Source of the DNA: Candidatus Dojkabacteria bacterium
GTDB taxonomy: Bacteria > Patescibacteriota > Dojkabacteria > J137
Assembly (NCBI GenBank): GCA_020429495.1
Contig: JAGQLJ010000007.1
Span: 1 to 17,458, forward strand
Length of the DNA: 17,458 nucleotides
Direction: 5' to 3'
Shown here: positions 6,595-13,329 of the stretch, in pieces
Layout: each line of letters opens with the position of its first letter
Position numbering within the stretch: position 1 is the stretch's first letter
Translations under genes and position numbers: made by a program
The notes under the pieces: generated by a model
Databases searched by the model: none
Seen by the model: only the letters and a program-made list of their open reading frames with translations
Told to the model about the DNA's origin: nothing

Positions 6595-6614
6595 TTTATA
6601 ACTATATAATTATA
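6595..6614 (-). promoter_or_regulatory. -10 boxes of the YugP-like gene
   Basis: Minus-strand TGGTATAAT has its TATAAT at 6614-6609, giving a leader of about 15 nt. A second box, TATAAA (6600-6595), ends 7 nt before the ATG and would give a leaderless message. Confidence 0.45.
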
Positions 6615-6628
6615 CCACTTTGGGTTGT

Positions 6629-6646
6629 GGCATATATAAATATGCC
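6629..6646. repeat. Palindrome in the divergent promoter region
   Basis: GGCATAT and ATATGCC (7 bp each) are separated by 4 bp. It lies between the two divergent promoters and is a possible operator. Confidence 0.5.
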
Positions 6647-6653
6647 AGCCACT

Positions 6654-6670
6654 AGAATTATTGTAATTCT
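6654..6670. repeat. Second palindrome next to the 6687 promoter
   Basis: AGAATTA and TAATTCT (7 bp each) are separated by TTG. It ends 5 bp before the -10 (TACAAT, 6676-6681) of the 6687 gene, where a repressor would block transcription. Confidence 0.5.
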
Positions 6671-6675
6671 ACCTA

Positions 6676-6681
6676 TACAAT
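6676..6681 (+). promoter_or_regulatory. -10 box of the 6687 gene, leaderless spacing
   Basis: TACAAT ends 5 nt before ATG 6687. The -35 is unclear. Confidence 0.45.
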
Positions 6682-6686
6682 GAATT

Positions 6687-7355
6687 ATGAAATTAAAATT
6701 TGTTTTAGTTGGAGCTTTAATATTTTTCTCGTCTCTTTCTCCAGCATTAATCCATGCTCAAGGACAGCTACAATTAGTTGAAAACGAAGAAACTTTATAT
6801 CAAGAAGACAGACCGGCAGATGTTTCTAGCACACAAGCTCTAGAAGTATCATTTAAAGAATATACTCAAAATCCTTCAACAAAAGTTGCTAGATTTGAAA
6901 TGATTTTAAAATCAAATGTTGATTCAGATAGAGTTAGAGTTACTTGGACAATAAGCGGACAAAGTATTGCTACAAACGAAAATCAATTAATTAGAAATCT
7001 TACTGTTCAAGCAGGTCAAACTTATTCAATTCCAATAGATGTTAAACCATTAGGTTATGGAGTTACGGAAGTTTATGGCGTTGCAAAAATTGTTGGCGCT
7101 GATAGTAATCAGCTTGCTACAGTCAGAAAAAACTTTGCTTCAAATAATTCAGCAGAAATTCTACCTCTAACTGATGAATATAATCAGGCTAAAGTATTTA
7201 GTATTATTTGGCTAATCGTAAGAACTTTAGTTATTGGATTAGTTTTAATAGCAGTTGGATTCTTTGGATTTAGAAGATTTGTAAAATGGTACAAAACTGA
7301 TGATCGTGAGCAGTTTGAAAAAGATAGATCAGAAACACTTAAGCAAATCAACTAA
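6687..7355 (+). CDS. Secreted, C-terminally membrane-anchored protein of unknown function
   Basis: This 222-residue protein starts with a clear signal peptide (basic MKLK, hydrophobic FVLVGALIFFSSLSPALI, cleavage likely after AHA or nearby at residues 22-25). A beta-rich extracytoplasmic region follows, roughly 45-150 (VRVTWTISGQSIATNENQ), resembling an immunoglobulin-like or CARDB-like sandwich in pattern. One membrane helix lies at about 171-195 (IIWLIVRTLVIGLVLIAVGF), then a short charged cytoplasmic tail. The topology is outside domain, one anchor, inside tail. No enzyme motif is visible, so I infer an envelope or surface-structure role only from topology. The next gene on the same strand starts 49 bp later but has its own promoter. 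Confidence 0.75.
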   Translation: MKLKFVLVGALIFFSSLSPALIHAQGQLQLVENEETLYQEDRPADVSSTQALEVSFKEYTQNPSTKVARFEMILKSNVDSDRVRVTWTISGQSIATNENQLIRNLTVQAGQTYSIPIDVKPLGYGVTEVYGVAKIVGADSNQLATVRKNFASNNSAEILPLTDEYNQAKVFSIIWLIVRTLVIGLVLIAVGFFGFRRFVKWYKTDDREQFEKDRSETLKQIN

Positions 7356-7390
7356 TCATCTTTGTGGCTAAGTATATCCCCCTGGATTTG

Positions 7391-7399
7391 TGGTATAAT
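7391..7399 (+). promoter_or_regulatory. Extended -10 promoter of the 7405 gene, leaderless spacing
   Basis: TGGTATAAT, with the TATAAT ending 5 nt before ATG 7405. An extended -10 can work without a good -35. Confidence 0.6.
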
Positions 7400-7404
7400 C
7401 TCCA

Positions 7405-8232
7405 ATGGATCTTCTTAGTCAAGCAAAAAAGAATATTTTAGCCTTATTGTTTACAGCAATAGCTTATTATAGTTTTGAACCTATATTTAATAGAGATCAA
7501 TTTACACAAAGACTTATTCAACTTTCTGATGACTCTATTCAATACGCTACTAGACCTATAAGTGAACAAATCCAGTTTATTTTAGAATTCTTAGGAGAAA
7601 CCCAAGAGTTTGAAATTCAGAATACTGCTTTAATTGGAGAACCTGAGGGGTTTCATTTAGGAATTGGTATAAGTAAAGATATACTTGAAGGTGGAATTTA
7701 CTTGAATACAAATGAGCCTGCAATGCTTCTATTGCCTAACAGTGCTGAAATAGTTGATTCTTATGGAACAAGCTGGTTTAAAAATGACCTTGATACTGCC
7801 ATTAAATTATTAAGAAGTATAGAAAATGCACATGATGAATCTTCTATACGAATAACTTTTTTCCTTACAAATTTAGAGAGATTTACTGTAGCCGGAAATG
7901 AATATACTTTAGCTGTCACAGAATATTATGATAGTATAGGTATCCCACTTAATCATTCTGTAGCTTTTAGCCAAACTAATGATAGATTCAACCCTATAAC
8001 AATTTTCTACTATTATACTAGTCAGGATAATAGATTCGAAATTACTACCGAATTTACAAATAGAACTACAGAAGTTCAAAATCAATTAATTAATATCTTT
8101 TTAGGTCACCTACCTAGTATTTTAAGCGAAAATAGTGAAACCTACTCAAAAATAATTACCAATTTGGGTGAAGCATTATCTGATTTTTATAATGAACACA
8201 GAGAAACAGAGAACTCTATTTCAATTGCATAA
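7405..8232 (+). CDS. Protein of unknown function with an N-terminal hydrophobic segment
   Basis: A 275-residue protein I do not recognise. The only hydrophobic stretch is N-terminal (about 10-25, NILALLFTAIAYYSFEP). It is weak for a membrane helix and may be an uncleaved anchor or simply a buried helix. The rest is mixed alpha/beta and rich in Thr, Asn and Ile, with no cysteine or catalytic motif that stands out. The start is strongly supported by the TATAAT 5 nt upstream. The stop is TAA, followed by 74 bp before recJ containing an AT-rich hairpin (8263-8280) with no clear T-run, so read-through into recJ is possible. Confidence 0.65.
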   Translation: MDLLSQAKKNILALLFTAIAYYSFEPIFNRDQFTQRLIQLSDDSIQYATRPISEQIQFILEFLGETQEFEIQNTALIGEPEGFHLGIGISKDILEGGIYLNTNEPAMLLLPNSAEIVDSYGTSWFKNDLDTAIKLLRSIENAHDESSIRITFFLTNLERFTVAGNEYTLAVTEYYDSIGIPLNHSVAFSQTNDRFNPITIFYYYTSQDNRFEITTEFTNRTTEVQNQLINIFLGHLPSILSENSETYSKIITNLGEALSDFYNEHRETENSISIA

Positions 8233-8262
8233 TTGCTGATTTTTTCATTTTTTTGCTATGCT
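8233..8262 (+). promoter_or_regulatory. Possible recJ promoter
   Basis: TTGCTG (8233-8238), an 18-bp spacer and TATGCT (8257-8262), with TG at the extended -10 position. It would give a leader of about 38 nt beginning near the AAACTAT/ATAGTTT hairpin (8263-8280). Confidence 0.35.
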
Positions 8263-8306
8263 AAACTATAAAAATAGTTTAATTTAACTTCCCCAATTTT
8301 ATACTT

Positions 8307-9992
8307 ATGAAATGGGTTTTGCCTGATGAAAAGCCAGGAGATTCTGAATCATTGCTAGATTTTATTCTCAAACAAAGAGGTATAGAAAATAAAAAAAGTT
8401 TCCTCTACCCTACCCTAGATCAGCTACACGATCCTTTTTTAATGTGGGGAATGAAAAAAGTTGCTGAGGCTATTCTTGATGCAATTGAGAAAAAGAAAAA
8501 AATAGTTATTCACGGGGATTTTGATGTAGATGGAGTTACGGCAACTTCAATAATGTGGGACTTTCTATATAGAAAGCTAGGAGCTGATGTTATACCATTC
8601 ATTCCTGACCGTTTTGAAGATGGATATGGTTTGTCAGATTCCTCAATGGCAAAAATAAAAGAACTAAATGCTGATTTAATAATAACTGTCGACTGTGGAA
8701 TTAAAGATATAGAAATTGTAAAGAAATACCATAAAGATTTTGACTTTATAATTACTGATCATCATACAATTTTAAAAGATGATAAGAAAAATGCTGATGT
8801 CGAAACTGTCGGTCAACATAGCATATCTAAATATGCAAAAGCTGTTACTCATCCTGGATTAGATGAATCATACCCATTTAACGGCATATGCGGAGCTGTA
8901 GTTTCTTGGAAAGTATGCACCGCAGTAAATGCACTTCTGAAAAATAAGTTTGATATGACTGAATATCTTCCACTTGCTGCACTTGGTACTGTCTGCGATA
9001 TTATGCCACTTATTGATGAAAATAGGGCTATTGTTAGTGAAGGTTTAAAGCTAATGAGTAAGACAAATAACTATGGATTAAAGGCTCTTATGAAGATTTC
9101 TGGCGTTAATCCGGCGCAAGTCCAGACTTATCATCTTGGTTTTGCGCTAGGCCCTAGAATAAACGCTGCGGGACGAATTGGGCACGCTCTAGATGCAGTA
9201 CGTATGCTTACTACTCATTCTGGTGAACAGGCGCAGAAATTAGCTCATAAACTTGATAGTCTTAATAAGGAACGACAAGATCTAACTCAGACCTATGTTG
9301 ACCTAGCTTTAAGCCAAGTAGATGAAAAGAATAAAGTCCATTTTATTTATGGCGACGATTGGCCTGAAGGAATTTTAGGATTAATTGCAGGTAAACTTAC
9401 TCAGATGTTCTACAGACCAGTTCTTGTTGCTTCAAGAAATGGAGATATCATGAAAGGGTCTGCAAGGAGCATTGAAGCTTATAATATTTCTCTTGCATTA
9501 AAAGATTTAGAAGAGAACCTAACAAGGTATGGTGGTCACGCTCAAGCTGCTGGGTTCTCTTTAAACTACTCTGCTCTGCCTAAATTTAAAAAAGCATTGG
9601 AAACACATGCCAATAAAACTTTAAAGAATGAGACCTTAGAACCTATATTGTTTATTGATGCAGAAATTGATGAATCACATTTATCTATTCCATTAATTGA
9701 AGAAGTTAATTCTCTAGAACCATTTGGTGAAGCAAATCCTGAGCCAATGGTACTTTTTCAAGTAAAAGATACCCTACAAACACAGCTATTTGGTAGTGAA
9801 AATCAACATATAAAAGCCTTCTTAAACTCCTCTACTCCATTAGAATTAATTGCTTTTAACAAATCAGGTGAATTTAATAAAATACTAAGTTCTAACGAAG
9901 AACTAGATATTGTTGGTCACATTGGAATAAATGAGTGGAATGGGAATAAAAAACTTCAGCTTAAAATTAAAGATATTCGAATAAAAAAATAA
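8307..9992 (+). CDS. recJ: Single-stranded-DNA 5'-3' exonuclease RecJ
   Basis: This 561-residue protein has the full RecJ plan. The DHH phosphoesterase core carries its metal ligands in HGDFDVDGVTATS (D71, D73, D75), VDCGI (D129), DHH (151-153) and the VCDIMP aspartate (D231). GPRINAAGR (282-290) follows, then the DHHA1 domain with its glycine-histidine motif GGHAQAAGFS (409-418), and a C-terminal OB-like domain. RecJ degrades single-stranded DNA 5' to 3' in recombination and repair. The first motif has DFDVDG where many RecJ have DYDADG, a conservative change. The segment after DHH (about 155-182) is longer than usual. The stop codon lies inside the terminator hairpin that serves the convergent HU gene. 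Confidence 0.95.
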   Translation: MKWVLPDEKPGDSESLLDFILKQRGIENKKSFLYPTLDQLHDPFLMWGMKKVAEAILDAIEKKKKIVIHGDFDVDGVTATSIMWDFLYRKLGADVIPFIPDRFEDGYGLSDSSMAKIKELNADLIITVDCGIKDIEIVKKYHKDFDFIITDHHTILKDDKKNADVETVGQHSISKYAKAVTHPGLDESYPFNGICGAVVSWKVCTAVNALLKNKFDMTEYLPLAALGTVCDIMPLIDENRAIVSEGLKLMSKTNNYGLKALMKISGVNPAQVQTYHLGFALGPRINAAGRIGHALDAVRMLTTHSGEQAQKLAHKLDSLNKERQDLTQTYVDLALSQVDEKNKVHFIYGDDWPEGILGLIAGKLTQMFYRPVLVASRNGDIMKGSARSIEAYNISLALKDLEENLTRYGGHAQAAGFSLNYSALPKFKKALETHANKTLKNETLEPILFIDAEIDESHLSIPLIEEVNSLEPFGEANPEPMVLFQVKDTLQTQLFGSENQHIKAFLNSSTPLELIAFNKSGEFNKILSSNEELDIVGHIGINEWNGNKKLQLKIKDIRIKK

Positions 9993-10023
9993 TCCCACTA
10001 TAAACATCGCTTACAGCGGGATT
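9980..10023 (-). terminator. Intrinsic terminator of the HU gene
   Basis: AATCCCACT (9991-9999) and AGCGGGATT (10015-10023) form an 8-of-9 bp stem. On the minus strand it is followed by ATTTTTTTATTC. It overlaps the recJ stop codon. The plus-strand side lacks a T-run, so it mainly serves HU. Confidence 0.75.
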
Positions 10024-10044
10024 AAAGTTCGGGTACAAAAATTC

Positions 10045-10317
10045 TTATGCTACAGCATCCTTGAATGCTTTACCTGGTCTGAATCTTGGTACGTTCTTTG
10101 CAGGAACATTAACTGGTGCTCCAGTTTTTGGATTTCTCTTTACAGTAGCTGCTCTTCGCACTGATAAGAAAGTTCCAAAATTAGTTAGAGTAACAGCCTT
10201 TCCTGACTTAACTGTATCCATAACAGCATCAACCATTGCATTTAATGCATTAGTTGCGTCTTTTTTAGTAAGACCTGTTTTGTTAGCGATGTAATCTACA
10301 AGATCTGTCTTGTTCAT
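10045..10317 (-). CDS. HU/IHF-family histone-like DNA-binding protein
   Basis: A 90-residue protein, the standard HU length. The N-terminal helices (MNKTDLVDYIANKTGLTKKD) form the dimer core, GKAVTLTNFGTF lies at 39-50, and the beta-ribbon arm carries the diagnostic RNPKTG at 61-66, with its proline that intercalates DNA at the bend. The C-terminal helix ends PGKAFKDAVA. HU dimers compact and bend DNA. Basic residues in the arm (RRAATVKRNPKTG) are intact. It is monocistronic, with its own consensus-like promoter and terminator. Whether it is HU or IHF cannot be settled from sequence alone; HU is likelier for a single small homodimer-type gene. Confidence 0.95.
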   Translation of the reverse strand: MNKTDLVDYIANKTGLTKKDATNALNAMVDAVMDTVKSGKAVTLTNFGTFLSVRRAATVKRNPKTGAPVNVPAKNVPRFRPGKAFKDAVA

Positions 10318-10371
10318 GTGCTAACTTGATAACATATAAAATATATTGATCGGATCCATCAATAATACCTA

Positions 10372-10400
10372 AGTTTATTCACTCTAGGTAGGATTGTCAA
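10372..10400 (-). promoter_or_regulatory. Promoter of the HU gene
   Basis: A perfect minus-strand TTGACA (10400-10395), a 17-bp spacer and TAAACT (10377-10372). The start would be near 10365, giving a leader of about 48 nt, unlike the leaderless genes here. Confidence 0.6.
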
Positions 10401-10432
10401 CTAGGTGCAGGAAATCCATTCATAACCTAGAG
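10382..10432. repeat. Two-tier inverted repeat over the HU promoter
   Basis: Outer arms CTCTAGGT (10382-10389) and ACCTAGAG (10425-10432) are perfect. Inner arms GGATT (10391-10395) and AATCC (10413-10417) are nested inside. It covers the HU -35 and part of the spacer, so an operator is plausible. Confidence 0.55.
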
Positions 10433-10649
10433 ATGTTTTTACCAATTACACTACTCTGCTTAGCTTTTTTCTATTTAAAGTGTGATTATATATATGATTT
10501 TCAGCTATTTCTTTACCTATCTTATGATTTCGTTGTTTTACATTTAGTTTGAAATATGTTTTATTCTATCTAAAGTAGAGTGCTTAGTATAGTATTGATT
10601 TACAAAATTTGTTAAAATTAAGCATCAATAATCATATCAGAAAGTAGGG

Positions 10650-10655
10650 TATAAT
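10650..10655 (+). promoter_or_regulatory. -10 box of def
   Basis: TATAAT preceded by GGG, 16 nt before the ATG at 10672. No clear -35. The leader would be short, about 9-10 nt. Confidence 0.5.
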
Positions 10656-10671
10656 TATAAATACATAACTT

Positions 10672-11223
10672 ATGAATAAGAAAATCATACAAATAGGTGA
10701 TGAAAGATTATTGCAGGCTTCTGAATCTGTAGAGGAGAGTAGTATTCAATCTGAAGAAATACAAAACCTAATTAAAGATATTACTGATACAATCAAAGCA
10801 AATAAGGATAGTGCAGCAGGCTTATCTGCAGTACAAATTGGGATTTTAAAAAGAATCTTTGTTGTTAAAGATAACGACGATACAAAAACTTTCTATAGAG
10901 CTTTTATTAATCCAGAGGTTATTGAACAGAGTAGAGAAACAACAATAGAATGGGAAGGTTGTATGTCTATTAATTCAAATAACAAAAGACTTTATGGACC
11001 AGTAGAAAGATCAAAAGTAGTTACAATAAAATATCTAGATGAAAATGGTATTCAACGTGAAATAACTGAAAAGAATTTTAGATCTCATTTGTTACTTCAT
11101 GAGCTAGATCACCTTAATGGTAAGCTGTTTTTACAATATGTTGATAACCCTGAAAACATTTGGAATGAAGATGAACTAGATACATATTTAGATAAATATC
11201 AACGTTTTCCTGAAATAAAATAA
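10672..11223 (+). CDS. def: Peptide deformylase
   Basis: A 183-residue metalloenzyme that removes the formyl group from the N-terminal methionine of new proteins. All three family motifs are present: GLSAVQIG at 50-57 (motif 1), EGCMS at 95-99 with the metal-binding Cys97 (motif 2) and HELDH at 143-147 with both metal histidines and the catalytic Glu144 (motif 3). Length is typical. The start follows a TATAAT by 16 nt without a Shine-Dalgarno sequence. A strong terminator follows, so it is a single-gene transcript. No formyltransferase gene is visible next to it. Confidence 0.95.
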   Translation: MNKKIIQIGDERLLQASESVEESSIQSEEIQNLIKDITDTIKANKDSAAGLSAVQIGILKRIFVVKDNDDTKTFYRAFINPEVIEQSRETTIEWEGCMSINSNNKRLYGPVERSKVVTIKYLDENGIQREITEKNFRSHLLLHELDHLNGKLFLQYVDNPENIWNEDELDTYLDKYQRFPEIK

Positions 11224-11250
11224 TAGAGTAATTGCTCACTACGAAACTCA

Positions 11251-11278
11251 AACAACACTACTGTGTTGTTATTTTTTT
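11251..11278 (+). terminator. Intrinsic terminator of def
   Basis: AACAACAC (11251-11258) and GTGTTGTT (11263-11270) form a perfect 8-bp stem with loop TACT, then A and seven T. Confidence 0.9.
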
Positions 11279-11305
11279 GTGTGATAAACTGAGTTAGTTT
11301 AAACA
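11277..11305 (+). promoter_or_regulatory. Possible promoter of the 11313 gene
   Basis: TTGTGT (11277-11282), a 17-bp spacer and TAAACA (11300-11305), ending 7 nt before the ATG. The -35 overlaps the end of the def terminator T-run. Confidence 0.35.
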
Positions 11306-11312
11306 TTTAGAT

Positions 11313-11957
11313 ATGATTAAAATTTCACCAGCCATATTAGTTAGTAGCGAATCTGAGATAGATAAACAGCTTGAGAATTACACAAAAATCTTCGACCAAA
11401 TTGATATAGATATTAATGTTGATGGTGATGATTTTGAAGGCAAAGTTACGCTTGATATACAAAAGGTTATTTCTGATGTTATCCCTTTCAGCGATACAAG
11501 CTTTTCGTTTCATTTAATGGTTTCAAAACCTATTGAGCTAATTAATAAAATAGAGCAGAGTGAACTAGCTAGTAGAATTTACTATATAATTCACCAGGAA
11601 GCTCATTATCAAGAAGTCATAGAGAAAATTAATCCTAGAAATTTAGGAATTTGTATAAAAGCTGAATCTAGATTAAAAGATATAGATTTCTATAAACAAT
11701 TCAAAGAAGTTCAACTTATGACGATTGAAACTGGAAAACAAGGTAATCCTTTTAAACCTGAAATACTCGAAAGAGTAGAGTGGTTAAGAAATGAAGGTTA
11801 TGAAGGTATTGTCAGTTTAGATGGTTCAATAAATTTAAATACTGCAAGTTTAGTAAAAGATTTTGATGTAAATAGAGTAAGCGTGGGTTCATTTTTCTCT
11901 AATGCTGAGGATGTAAACCTAAATAAACAGAAATTAGAGCTAGCTTTAAACATGTAA
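11313..11957 (+). CDS. Ribulose-phosphate 3-epimerase-like TIM-barrel protein
   Basis: A 214-residue protein with the ribulose-5-phosphate 3-epimerase plan. It begins IKISPAILVSSE, compared with the family's ISPSILSADF. Then come an acidic strand at 29-38 (QIDIDINVDG), FHLMVSKP at 66-73 with the conserved metal histidine H67, VQLMTIETGKQGNPF at 133-147 (family VxxMxVxPGxGGQxF), and a D170-G pair matching the catalytic DGG strand. It departs at two sites. The H-x-D metal motif reads D31-I-D33 with one residue extra before the DG, and DGG is DGS. It may be a diverged epimerase or a related barrel with another substrate. It sits alone between def and the LOG-methyltransferase gene. The fold assignment is good; the activity is uncertain. 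Confidence 0.7.
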   Translation: MIKISPAILVSSESEIDKQLENYTKIFDQIDIDINVDGDDFEGKVTLDIQKVISDVIPFSDTSFSFHLMVSKPIELINKIEQSELASRIYYIIHQEAHYQEVIEKINPRNLGICIKAESRLKDIDFYKQFKEVQLMTIETGKQGNPFKPEILERVEWLRNEGYEGIVSLDGSINLNTASLVKDFDVNRVSVGSFFSNAEDVNLNKQKLELALNM

Positions 11958-12050
11958 TTTTTCTACGTGAAACAGATTTAGTTTTCTTACCAAAACTTCA
12001 TTTATATTCTCATTAGCATCATGTATTATGTATTCAGTTAAATAGTTAAA

Positions 12051-13325
12051 GTGCCAACAACAGTACCATTACCTAAAAAACCAAAGGGACATAAAAAGCC
12101 AAATAAAAACAACGACCGAATAATCAATAACATTACCTTTTTTGGAGATTCAGCTATCCCCGAAGATGATTCAATTTACAAAGATGTATTCAATGCTGCA
12201 AAAGTAATGGCAGAAAATGGGTATAAAATTGTAAATGGAGGTGGGCCAGGTTTGATGAAAGCCGCTACAGATGGTGCTGAATCAGTTAATGGAGATACTG
12301 TCGCCATTTATTGGGAACCAAAATTAGCTTCTATCTTTGAAGGTAAAAATCTTGCAAATGTTGCTGATGAAACCGAATCGCAATCTAACTATATTAATCG
12401 TACTTTTGGACTTATAGAAGAGGGTGATGCATACGTTGTGTGCAAAGGTGGAACAGGAACAGTATCTGAATTTGGTTTAGTTTGGGCACTTGCAAAACTT
12501 TATTTTGGAGCACATAAGCCTGTTATTTTATTCGGTGATTTTTGGCCAGAATTAATTGATGCATTTAAATCTCAAATGAATATTGATGAAAAAGAACTTG
12601 GTGTGCTTTATTATGCGACTGAGCCTGAAGATATATTAAAAATTGTAAGAAGACATGAGCTAAAACTAGATAAAACATTACTTAGAAATGTTACAAGCGA
12701 TGAATCTGCATTTTTATTAAAACCAAGCGCTAAGATTTTGGCAGAGCAATACGATAAACATGCTCATGCATATCACTCAGATAATGCCAGAAAGCTTGTT
12801 TCTAAACCTCAACTTGATGAGTTTATGGAGATGGTTAATGCTCCTGCGCACGTTCTAGATGTGGGTTGTGGTCCTGGTTTTGATGCAAGCTATCTAGCCG
12901 ATAAATATTCCGTAACTGCTATCGAAATCTCAAAGCGATTTGTGCAGATGGCAAGGTTTGAAAACCCTAATGTAGAAGTTATTCATGGGGATATAACAAC
13001 CTACAATCTTCCTAAAGACACCTATAAGGGAATTTGGGCAAGAGACTCTTTGCACCATATTCACTCCAAAGATTTAGATACGACCTTTAAAAAGATCTCT
13101 GAGGCTCTTGTAGAGGGTGGTATTTTGTATGTAATCGTAAGAGAAGGTTCAGGCGAACTGGTCGAGAAAGAGACAAAGACATATGCTGAGCTAGAAAGGT
13201 TCTATCATTTCTTTACAGCACAAGAATTAGAAGATAGGGCAGTAAGAGCTGGACTTGAGCTGGTGAAGATAGACCACACAAAAAGAAGCCATAAGTGGTT
13301 AGTTGGAGTGTTTCAAAAAACTTAA
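12051..13325 (+). CDS. Fusion of a LOG/TIGR00730-like nucleotide-binding domain and a class I SAM methyltransferase
   Basis: This 424-residue protein has two recognisable halves. Residues 27-205 match the LOG ('lysine decarboxylase-like') Rossmann family: ITFFGDSAIPED, GGGPGLMKAATDGA (63-76) and KGGTGTVSEFGLVWAL (132-147), with Lys where the usual motif has Pro (PGGxGTxxE). LOG enzymes cleave nucleoside monophosphate N-glycosidic bonds. Residues 225-424 match a Rossmann SAM methyltransferase: VLDVGCGPG (258-266), Glu282 for the ribose, HGDITTY (302-308), ARDSLHHIH and EGGILYVI. The start is GTG; a TAA lies four codons upstream in frame and no ATG is available before residue 54, so GTG is the likely start. 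The basic, proline-rich first 22 residues look disordered. It converges on the ATPase gene with 4 bp between. The substrate is not predictable. Confidence 0.85.
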   Translation: MPTTVPLPKKPKGHKKPNKNNDRIINNITFFGDSAIPEDDSIYKDVFNAAKVMAENGYKIVNGGGPGLMKAATDGAESVNGDTVAIYWEPKLASIFEGKNLANVADETESQSNYINRTFGLIEEGDAYVVCKGGTGTVSEFGLVWALAKLYFGAHKPVILFGDFWPELIDAFKSQMNIDEKELGVLYYATEPEDILKIVRRHELKLDKTLLRNVTSDESAFLLKPSAKILAEQYDKHAHAYHSDNARKLVSKPQLDEFMEMVNAPAHVLDVGCGPGFDASYLADKYSVTAIEISKRFVQMARFENPNVEVIHGDITTYNLPKDTYKGIWARDSLHHIHSKDLDTTFKKISEALVEGGILYVIVREGSGELVEKETKTYAELERFYHFFTAQELEDRAVRAGLELVKIDHTKRSHKWLVGVFQKT

Positions 13326-13329
13326 TCTT

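Larger units (their letters stand above)
10318..10671. other. 354-bp divergent intergenic region between HU and def
   Basis: It holds the HU promoter (10372-10400), a long inverted repeat overlapping it (10382-10432), a short palindrome TTGAT/ATCAA (10346-10362) in the HU leader, and the def -10 (10650-10655). I see no gene, tRNA or convincing terminator in 10433-10640, which is low-complexity AT-rich sequence. Confidence 0.6.

Noticed and set aside
8263..8280. AAACTAT/ATAGTTT hairpin as a terminator after the 7405 gene
   Set aside because: The stem is only A-T/G-C weak (7 bp) and is not followed by a T-run, so it was not called a terminator.
8258..8287. Small frame ATG...TAA (MLNYKNSLI) just before recJ
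   Set aside because: No -10 box at leaderless distance, no ribosome site and no overlap with the recJ start; compatible with chance.
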